The position numbers were made by a program, and so were the translations under genes. Shown here piece after piece: positions 54,466 to 61,755 of a stretch of DNA of 64,000 bases. The notes below the pieces were generated by a model. It was not told the DNA's origin. It ran no database searches and saw only the letters and a program-made list of their open reading frames with translations. Position 1 is the stretch's first letter, and the number at the start of each line of letters is the position of its first letter. The stretch spans positions 2,801,001 through 2,865,000 of the forward strand of contig NZ_CP029761.1 in the NCBI RefSeq assembly GCF_006874585.1, read 5' to 3'. This stretch comes from Sphingomonas sp. IC081. GTDB taxonomy: Bacteria > Pseudomonadota > Alphaproteobacteria > Sphingomonadales > Sphingomonadaceae.

Positions 54466-55776
54466 ATGCCGGCCAACACCGCCTCCTGCCCCGCCCTGCT
54501 GATCGCCGCCCCTGCCTCGGGACAGGGCAAGACGCTGGTCACCGCCGCGCTCGCCCGCCGCCATGCCCGCGCGGGCAAGCGGGTGCGGGTGTTCAAGTGC
54601 GGGCCCGATTTCCTCGACCCGATGATCCACGAAGTCGCCAGCGGCGCGCCGGTGCACCAGCTCGACCTGTTCATGGTCGGCGAGGAGGAATGCCGCCGCC
54701 TGCTGCACGCCGCCGCGCAGGAAGCCGACCTCATCCTCGTCGAAGGAGTCATGGGCCTCTACGACGGCGATCCCTCGGCCGCCGACCTCGCCCGGCGCTT
54801 CGGCCTGCCGGTCATGGCGGTGATCGACGGCTCGTCGATGGCGCAGACCTTCGGCGCACTGGTCCACGGCCTGGCGACCTACCAGCCCGGCCTCGACCTG
54901 ACGGCCGTGCTCGCCAACCGGGTCGGCAGCGCCCGCCACGCGCAGCTGCTGGAGCAGGGCATGCCGCGGGGCGTGCGCTGGCTCGGCAGCCTGGGCCGCG
55001 ACCCTGCGATCGGCCTGCCCTCGCGCCACCTCGGGCTGGTGCAGGCGGGCGAAATCGCCGATCTTGCCGAACGGCTGGACCGCGCGGCGGACCTCCTGCC
55101 CGAAACCGCGCTCTGGCTGCCGGAGCCGGTCGCCTTTGCCGCGCCCGCCCCGGCGCAGCCGCTGCCCTCGCTGGCGGGGACCACCGTGGCCATCGCCCGG
55201 GACGCGGCCTTTGCCTTCCTCTACCCCGCCAACCTCGCCTTCCTCGAACGCGCGGGGGCGCGGCTGGCGTTTTTCTCGCCGCTGGCCGACCGCGCTCTGC
55301 CCGAATGCGACGCCGTCTGGCTGCCGGGCGGCTATCCCGAACTCCACCTCGCCCGCCTTGCCGCAAACACCCCGATGCTGGCGGCGATCCGCGCCCATCA
55401 CGCGGCAGGCAAGCCGATCCTGGCCGAGTGCGGAGGCATGCTCTACGCTTGCGAGACGCTGGAAGACGCCGAGCAAAACCGCGCCGAACTGCTCGGCCTG
55501 CTGCCTGGCCGCGCACGCATGCAGTCGCGCCTTGCCGCGCTCGGCATGCAGGAGGCGATTCTGGACGGACACCGCCTGCGCGGGCACACCTTCCACTATT
55601 CCACGCTCGAAACCACGCTCGCGCCGCTGGCCCAGGCCCGCACGCCTGACGGCCGAGCCGGCGAGCGGCTGTTCCGCTGCGGTTCACTTACCGCCAGCTA
55701 CATGCATCTCTACTTTGTCTCGGCTCCGGTACTGATTGCCGCATTGTTCGGCAGGAGTGCGCGGACCGGAGGGTAA
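54466..55776 (+). CDS. cobB: Cobyrinate/hydrogenobyrinate a,c-diamide synthase
   Basis: An ATP- and glutamine-dependent amidotransferase that amidates the a and c side chains of the corrin ring. The 436-residue product begins LLIAAPASGQGKTLVTAALARRH (P-loop near residue 16) and has RVFKCGPDFLDPMIHE and LVEGVMGLYDGDPS. The C-terminal glutaminase-like domain has Cys in ILAECGGMLYA and a His in GHTFHYSTLET. ATG at 54466. Divergent from the riboswitch-controlled operon. Whether it works on cobalt-containing or metal-free ring cannot be told. Confidence 0.94.
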   Translation: MPANTASCPALLIAAPASGQGKTLVTAALARRHARAGKRVRVFKCGPDFLDPMIHEVASGAPVHQLDLFMVGEEECRRLLHAAAQEADLILVEGVMGLYDGDPSAADLARRFGLPVMAVIDGSSMAQTFGALVHGLATYQPGLDLTAVLANRVGSARHAQLLEQGMPRGVRWLGSLGRDPAIGLPSRHLGLVQAGEIADLAERLDRAADLLPETALWLPEPVAFAAPAPAQPLPSLAGTTVAIARDAAFAFLYPANLAFLERAGARLAFFSPLADRALPECDAVWLPGGYPELHLARLAANTPMLAAIRAHHAAGKPILAECGGMLYACETLEDAEQNRAELLGLLPGRARMQSRLAALGMQEAILDGHRLRGHTFHYSTLETTLAPLAQARTPDGRAGERLFRCGSLTASYMHLYFVSAPVLIAALFGRSARTGG

Positions 55777-55820
55777 AGTCCGGTTGACATTTTCGCACAC
55801 AAGCCTCTCTAAGCACTTGC

Positions 55821-57566
55821 ATGGCCGCCGATTTGCAGACCATTTCCGCCGCGCGTGAGGCGCTTTCCTCGGGCGATGTCGCGCGCGCCGAAGCCCTGGC
55901 GCTCGCCGCGCGCGCCGAACCCGCGCTGGCGCTGGATGCGATCGAGGTGCTGGCTCTCGCCGCCAAGGCCCGCGGCGCGGGCGAACGCTATGAAAACCTG
56001 CTGCGCGAGGCGGCGGTTCTCGCGCCCGAGCGCACGTGGCCGCGCAACGACCTCGCCGAATGGCTGCACGATACCGGCCGCCTTCACGACGCGGAAGCGG
56101 TCTTGCGCCGGACCATCACCGACCAGCCCGGCAATCCCGACGCCCAGATGCGCCTCGGCACCATGCTGAGCGAGCGCGAGGAACTGGTCGAAGGTGCCGA
56201 GCATCTGCAGGCCGCGATCCGTATCGTCGGCCCCCATCCGCAACTGCTTGCCAATCTCGGCCGCAATCTCCAGCGGCAGGGACGCCTGGAGGAAGCCGCC
56301 CCGCTGCTGGCCGAAGCGGTTCGCGCGATGCCCGACGCCCTGGCCCCGCTGGCCTGGCTGGCCGAGCTGGAGGAACAGGCCGGGCGGTTCGAGCGGGCCT
56401 GTGCCATGCTGTCCCGGGCCGAGGCGCTCGCGCTGCGCCAAGGCAGCGATGTCACCCTGCAGCGCGTCACCCTGCTGTCGCGCACCGAGGAATGGCCCAT
56501 GGGGCTCGCCATGCTGGAGGCGGAAACCCCGCCTTCGGGCGCCGCCCTGCTGCTGCGCGGCCGCCTGCGCGACCGGGCCGGCCGCAAGACCGAGGCCTGG
56601 GATGACTTCACCGCCGGCAAGGCCGCGCTCGCACGGTCTGCCAGCCGCAGCTATCCGGCCCGCGCGGTGGGCGAACTGGTGCGGCAGTGGCAGGACGTCT
56701 TCACCGCCGACCGCTTTGCCCAATTCCTGCCTGCCGAGCGCCGCAAGGGCGTGCCGCAACCGGTGTTCATCCTTGGCTTCCCGCGCTCGGGCACGAGCCT
56801 CATCGAACAGGTACTGGCGAGCCATTCGCGCGTGCGCGCGGGCGGAGAGCTGCCGTTCGGGCGCGAACTGGCGGAACAGGCCCATGCACGCACCCAGGGC
56901 GCCTTCCCGCGCGATCCCGATGGCGTGAGCGAGGCCCTGCGCGACACGCTGGGCACGCTCCTGCGCGATCATTACCTCGCCCGCGCCGAACGCTACGGCC
57001 TTCTCGAAGAAGGCGCGGACTTCTTCACCGACAAGCTGCCGCTCAACGCGCTCTACCTGCCGCTGCTGCAACTGGCCTTCCCGCAGTCACCGGTGATCGC
57101 CGTGCGCCGCGATCCGCGCGACGTGATGGTCTCGGCGATGAGCCACGATTTCACCCACGGCTTCGCCTGCGGCTACCGGCTCGAGGACCTCGCGCTCCAC
57201 TATGCGCGCATGGACGCACTGACCGAGCACTGGCTGGAGGAACTGCCGGTGCCCGCGCACGAACTGCGTTACGAGCGGTTTGTCGCCGACCAGGAAGAGG
57301 AAACCACGGACCTGATGGCCTGGCTCGGGCTGGATGCCGAACCACGGCAACTGGCCTTCCACACCCTGCCCCGCCATGCGCCGACGCCCAGCCATGCGCC
57401 CGTGCGCGAGCCGCTCAACCGCCGCTCGATCGGACGCTGGAAAGGGTATGCCAAGGAACTCGCCCCGGTGCTCGCCGTGCTTACCGAGGCTATCGAACGC
57501 GGCGGTTATGCCGCCTCCGACAGCCCCGTAGCCAGTTCCGGCGCCAAGGGACCGACGATCAACTGA
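55821..57566 (+). CDS. TPR-repeat sulfotransferase family protein
   Basis: A 581-residue cytoplasmic or membrane-associated protein. Residues 1 to about 290 form tetratricopeptide-like helical pairs (ARAEALALAARAEPALAL, RLHDAEAVLRRTITDQPGNP, GRLEEAAPLLAEAVRAMPDA). The C-terminal half is a PAPS-dependent sulfotransferase: the 5'-phosphosulfate loop FILGFPRSGTSLIEQVLASH, FTDKLPLN and VIAVRRDPRDVMVSAMSHDF (3'-phosphate site). It would sulfate a protein, glycan or lipid. Its last 61 bp overlap the convergent nagE-like gene. ATG at 55821. Confidence 0.87.
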   Translation: MAADLQTISAAREALSSGDVARAEALALAARAEPALALDAIEVLALAAKARGAGERYENLLREAAVLAPERTWPRNDLAEWLHDTGRLHDAEAVLRRTITDQPGNPDAQMRLGTMLSEREELVEGAEHLQAAIRIVGPHPQLLANLGRNLQRQGRLEEAAPLLAEAVRAMPDALAPLAWLAELEEQAGRFERACAMLSRAEALALRQGSDVTLQRVTLLSRTEEWPMGLAMLEAETPPSGAALLLRGRLRDRAGRKTEAWDDFTAGKAALARSASRSYPARAVGELVRQWQDVFTADRFAQFLPAERRKGVPQPVFILGFPRSGTSLIEQVLASHSRVRAGGELPFGRELAEQAHARTQGAFPRDPDGVSEALRDTLGTLLRDHYLARAERYGLLEEGADFFTDKLPLNALYLPLLQLAFPQSPVIAVRRDPRDVMVSAMSHDFTHGFACGYRLEDLALHYARMDALTEHWLEELPVPAHELRYERFVADQEEETTDLMAWLGLDAEPRQLAFHTLPRHAPTPSHAPVREPLNRRSIGRWKGYAKELAPVLAVLTEAIERGGYAASDSPVASSGAKGPTIN

Positions 57567-59245
57567 ACACCGCTGGCCCCGTGCAGCACCATGCGCGCGC
57601 CAAGCCTCTTCAACGCGGCCTCGTCGATCGCTGCCGCGTCGGCGAGGTCGATCCAGACCCGGCTTGAAGCCGCGCCTGCCGCCGTGACATTGCCCTTGCC
57701 GCCCAGCGCCGCCAGCCAGGGCGCGGCATCGATTGCGGCCGTCGGCGCCGCTGCCACTGCCGCTGCCGCTGCCGCCGGCGACTTGTCCCGCGCCGGAGCC
57801 GCCTCGGTAGCTCCCCGCAGCGGCCCTGCCGCCTCGCGCATCTCGCTTGCCACGTCGTCGGCGATCGGGCCGACCACGACCTGCAGCGCGCCCGGCGCCG
57901 GGCGGATCAGCCCGCGCGCGCCAAGTGCCCTGAGGCGTGGCTCGTCCACGGCATCGCTGTCATGCAGGCGCAGGCGCAGGCGGGTTGTGCAGGCGCCGAT
58001 CTCGGCGAGGTTGCCCTTGCCGCCCAGCGCCGCCACGAAGGCCGCCCCGCGCGCGCCCTCGGCAGGCGCGATCGCCCCAGGATCCTCGCCCACCGGCTCG
58101 TCCTCGCGCCCCGGTGTCCTGATGTCGAAGCGCACGATCGCCCAGCGGAACGAAGCGTAATAGAGCAGCGCATAGGCCGCCCCCACCGGCAGCAGCAACA
58201 GCGGATGGGTGGCCTTAGAGTAGTTCAGCACATAGTCGAGCAGCCCCGCCGAGAAGCCGAAGCCGAGCTTGACGCCGAGCAGGTCCATCAGCGCCATGGC
58301 CACGCCGGTCATCACCGTGTGCATCGCATAGAGCAGCGGGGCGAGGAACATGAAGGTGAACTCGATCGGCTCGGTCACGCCGGTCAGGAAGGCGGTCAGC
58401 GCCATCGACAGGAACATGCCGCCCACCGCCTTGCGCCGCTCGGGCCGCGCCGCGTGGTACATCGCAAGGCAGGCGGCGGGCAGGCCGAACATCATCACCG
58501 GGAAAAAGCCCGACATGAAGCTGCCGGCTGCGGGATCGCCCGCGAAGAAGCGGTTGAGATCACCGGTGGTGCCGTGGAAATCACCGATGATGAACCAGGC
58601 CACGTTGTTGATCACGTGGTGCAGGCCGGTGACGATCAGCATGCGGTTGAGCACGCCATAGGCAAACAGCCCCAGCACGCCTGCATGGACAACGCCGCCA
58701 CTGACCATGTCCATGCCGCCGGTGATCGGCGCAAAACCGTATCCGACCACGGCCGCCAGCAGCAGCCCGGCCAGCCCCGAGAGGATCGGCACGAAGCGGC
58801 GGCCGCCGAAAAAGGCGAGGTATTCGGGCAGGCGGATCGCGGCATAGCGGTTGTAGAAGGCGCCTGCGGTAAGCCCGGAGACGATGCCGATCGGGACCGC
58901 CAGCTTGGCGATGGCCTTGGCCCGCCAGGCATCCGCCGCGAGCCCGGCGGCCACCTCATGCGGCACCACCAGCAGGGTTTCCGCGCCCTTGCTGGCGACC
59001 AGGAAGCAGACCAGCCCCGCCAGCCCCGCCGCGCCATTGGCATCGCGGGCGATGCCGACCGCAATGCCGAGCGCGAAGAGCAGTCCAAGATTGTCGAAGA
59101 TCGCCGCCCCTGCCGCAGCCACGAACGGCAGGTCGAGCAGGTCCGGCTGGCCGAGCCGCAGCAGCAGGCCGGCAATCGGCAGCACCGCGATCGGCAGCAT
59201 CAGCGCACGGCCCAGCGGCTGGAGCGATTGCAGCGAGAGCGTCAT
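57506..59245 (-). CDS. nagE: PTS EIICB component, N-acetylglucosamine-type, with extra degenerate IIB domain
   Basis: The membrane and phosphocarrier subunit of an N-acetylglucosamine phosphotransferase system, 579 residues. The IIC part has about ten hydrophobic helices; GLHHVINNVAWFIIGDF and GVTEPIEFTFMFLAPLLY are diagnostic of the glucose/GlcNAc class. A first IIB domain has the phosphocysteine Cys419 in IGACTTRLRLRL. After an Ala-rich linker (about 481-507) a second IIB-like domain copies the first (AALGGKGN...) but has Ala526 at the Cys position (AGAASSRVWI). ATG at 59245 overlaps the upstream gene's stop. GlcNAc is inferred from the hexosaminidase neighbour. Confidence 0.9.
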   Translation of the reverse strand: MTLSLQSLQPLGRALMLPIAVLPIAGLLLRLGQPDLLDLPFVAAAGAAIFDNLGLLFALGIAVGIARDANGAAGLAGLVCFLVASKGAETLLVVPHEVAAGLAADAWRAKAIAKLAVPIGIVSGLTAGAFYNRYAAIRLPEYLAFFGGRRFVPILSGLAGLLLAAVVGYGFAPITGGMDMVSGGVVHAGVLGLFAYGVLNRMLIVTGLHHVINNVAWFIIGDFHGTTGDLNRFFAGDPAAGSFMSGFFPVMMFGLPAACLAMYHAARPERRKAVGGMFLSMALTAFLTGVTEPIEFTFMFLAPLLYAMHTVMTGVAMALMDLLGVKLGFGFSAGLLDYVLNYSKATHPLLLLPVGAAYALLYYASFRWAIVRFDIRTPGREDEPVGEDPGAIAPAEGARGAAFVAALGGKGNLAEIGACTTRLRLRLHDSDAVDEPRLRALGARGLIRPAPGALQVVVGPIADDVASEMREAAGPLRGATEAAPARDKSPAAAAAAVAAAPTAAIDAAPWLAALGGKGNVTAAGAASSRVWIDLADAAAIDEAALKRLGARMVLHGASGVQLIVGPLAPELATGLSEAA

Positions 59246-61755
59246 GCCACTTCCTCCACGATCTTGCCGAGTTCCGCGCGTACCAGGGCGCGCACGGCGG
59301 CGGCGTCAGGCAAAGCCAGCGCGGCCTCCGCCATGAGGCCGCATTGCTCCAGCGTGAGGCTCCGAATGCACGCCTTGGTCTCCGCAACCGAGCCCGCCGA
59401 AACCGAAAGTTCACGCACGCCGAGGCCGATCAGCAGCGGAATCGCCTCCGGGTCCGCACCAAGCCCGCCGCACAGGCCGACAAGGCGACCATGGCGGCTG
59501 GCGCCGATCTGCGCGATCTCGATCAGCTGCAGGATCGCCGGGTGCAGCGCGTCGAGCCCCGCCGCGACATGCGGATTGGTGCGGTCGCGTGCCAGCGTGT
59601 ACTGGGCCAGATCGTTGCTGCCGACCGAGAAGAAGTCGGCCTCCGCCGCCAGCACCCCGGCGTGCAGGGCGGCGGCGGGGGTTTCGACCATGATCCCGAG
59701 CGGCGGGCACGGACGCTCCTCTTCCGCAGCGATCCGCTCCAGCGCGGCCCGCGCCGCGCGCAATTCGGCGATCTCGCTCACCATCGGCAGCATGATCTGC
59801 ACCGGGCCTTGCGCCTCCATGGTGACAAGCGCGCGCAGTTGCACGTCGAGCAGGTCGGGCGCAGCCAGTTGCAGGCGGATACCGCGCAGGCCCAGCGCCG
59901 GGTTTTCCTCGCCGCCCATCGGCAGGTAGGGCGCGGGCTTGTCGGCGCCGATGTCGAGCGTGCGCACTATCAGCGGGCGCCCTTCCAGCGCGGCGGAGAT
60001 CGCGGAATAGACCTCACGCTGCTCGGCAAGCGAAGGGGCCTCGGCGCGATCGAGAAACAGGAATTCGCTGCGCAGCAGCCCGCAGCCCTCGGCACCGGCA
60101 GCGACCGCCGCGCGGGCATCGGCGGCGGAGGCGAGATTGGCGAAGACTTCGATCCGGACACCGTCGCGCGTCATCGCAGGCTCGTGCGCATGGGCCGCGG
60201 CGGCGCGGCGGCGGGACTGCGCGCCTTCGATGCGGGCCCGTGCCGCGGCCAGGACACCCGCTGCGGGCGCATGGGTCAGCGCGCCCTTTTCGAGCAGCAG
60301 CGCCGCGCCTTGCGGGATCGACTTCAGCCGCTCGCCCGCCGCCACCAGCATCGGCAGGCCCAATCCCGCAGCGATGATCGCGACATGCGAGGTGGCGCCG
60401 CCCTCGACGGTGACCACGCCGCCAAGGCCGCCATCGGCCAAGGCCATCAGCTGCGAGGGATAGAGATCGTCCGCCAGCAGGATCGCGCCGGGCGGCAGCG
60501 GCGGCGGGGTCTCGTCGATCCCGCCGCTTGCCAGGGCGACCCGGCGGGCGAGGTCGGCCAGATCGTCCACCCGCTCGCGCAGGCGCGGATCGGGGGAGAG
60601 GCGCAACTGGGCGATGAAACCCTCTACCCCGGCGATCCACGCCCTGCCCGCCGGCAGGCCCGCGGCGATGCCGCCGCGCGCGGCTCCCAGAAGTTCGGGA
60701 TCATCGAGCAGGACCAGATGCGCAGCGGCAATCTGCGCGGCCTGCCCGTCACCCTCGGCCGCGCTTTCAAGGCTGGCACGGATTTGGGCGATGGCACCAT
60801 CCAGCGCAGCCGTTTCCGCCTCGCGCGTGCCCGCCGTTTCCGGAAGCGATGCAAGCGGATCGAGCAGCCAGACCGCCGGGCCGATCGCCGCTCCGGGGAC
60901 AGCCGTGACCGCCGCCAGCGCCTCGCCTTCGCCCAGCGGGAGCGACGGGACCAGCGCGGACTGCCCCCCGCGCACTGCCGGTTCGCCAACCACGACCGGG
61001 CGATGTTCGCCCATGCCGCTCTCGATCAGTTCGGCGAGGGCATCGATGGCCGTGATGTCGCTTCCCCGCAAGGTCAATGTCTCGCCGTGGCCGAGCCCCA
61101 GCGCCAGCATGGCAACCGCGCTGCGCGCCGAAGCCACGCGGCCATCGGCGGCGACGATTTCGAGGGTGCCGGGGAACGTGCCCGCCAGGCTGGCCAGCCG
61201 CGCGGCCGGTCGGGCATGGAGGCCGTGCGCCAGCGGCAGCAGCAGCGAACGGCTGGTCAGCGGCGCCGCCTCCTTCGCGCCTGCCGCCGTGGCCATGCCG
61301 CAGGGTTCCAGCGTCATCAGCGCCGCGCCCGCCGCGATCTCCCGGTCCGTCTGCCCGCCGACAACGGCAAAGGCCTCGCCATTGGTGACGATCACCGGCG
61401 TCAAGAGGCTGCGTGCGGTGCGGGCAAGCCGGTCAAGATCGAATAGGATCAGCACCTGCCCTGCCTCGACCCGCTCGCCTTCCATGACTTCCGGTGCGAA
61501 ACCCGCGCCGCCAAGGCCGACGGTATCGAGCCCGACGTGCATCAGCAGCACCGGCCCGGCGTCAAGTTCCAGCGTCACGGCGTGCCCCGCGGGATGGACC
61601 GAAACCACCCGTCCCGCCCCCGGCGAGACAAGCCGCCCCTCGGCAGGATCGACGGCGATGCCCGGGCCCATCATGCCTTGCGCAAAAACGGGATCGGGCA
61701 CTTCGCAAAGCGGGGTGGCCCAGCCGCTCAGCGGGCTGGCAATCGTCAAGGTCAT
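59242..61755 (-). CDS. PTS EIIA-HPr-EI fusion protein
   Basis: A multidomain cytoplasmic phosphotransfer protein, 837 residues, that moves phosphate from phosphoenolpyruvate to the sugar carrier. Domains in order: EIIA-Glc type (about 1-150, His73 in LLMHVGLDTVG), HPr (about 168-250, His180 in HGLHARPAA) and enzyme I (about 275-837: GGATSHVAIIAAGLGLP with the active His, RSEFLFLDR, RTLDIGADKPAPYLP and SNDLAQYTLARDRTNP). Relatives are FruB- and NagF-like. It overlaps its partner nagE by four bases and starts overlapping the hexosaminidase stop. Full phosphorelay to EIICB is encoded in two genes. Confidence 0.95.
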   Translation of the reverse strand: MTLTIASPLSGWATPLCEVPDPVFAQGMMGPGIAVDPAEGRLVSPGAGRVVSVHPAGHAVTLELDAGPVLLMHVGLDTVGLGGAGFAPEVMEGERVEAGQVLILFDLDRLARTARSLLTPVIVTNGEAFAVVGGQTDREIAAGAALMTLEPCGMATAAGAKEAAPLTSRSLLLPLAHGLHARPAARLASLAGTFPGTLEIVAADGRVASARSAVAMLALGLGHGETLTLRGSDITAIDALAELIESGMGEHRPVVVGEPAVRGGQSALVPSLPLGEGEALAAVTAVPGAAIGPAVWLLDPLASLPETAGTREAETAALDGAIAQIRASLESAAEGDGQAAQIAAAHLVLLDDPELLGAARGGIAAGLPAGRAWIAGVEGFIAQLRLSPDPRLRERVDDLADLARRVALASGGIDETPPPLPPGAILLADDLYPSQLMALADGGLGGVVTVEGGATSHVAIIAAGLGLPMLVAAGERLKSIPQGAALLLEKGALTHAPAAGVLAAARARIEGAQSRRRAAAAHAHEPAMTRDGVRIEVFANLASAADARAAVAAGAEGCGLLRSEFLFLDRAEAPSLAEQREVYSAISAALEGRPLIVRTLDIGADKPAPYLPMGGEENPALGLRGIRLQLAAPDLLDVQLRALVTMEAQGPVQIMLPMVSEIAELRAARAALERIAAEEERPCPPLGIMVETPAAALHAGVLAAEADFFSVGSNDLAQYTLARDRTNPHVAAGLDALHPAILQLIEIAQIGASRHGRLVGLCGGLGADPEAIPLLIGLGVRELSVSAGSVAETKACIRSLTLEQCGLMAEAALALPDAAAVRALVRAELGKIVEEVA

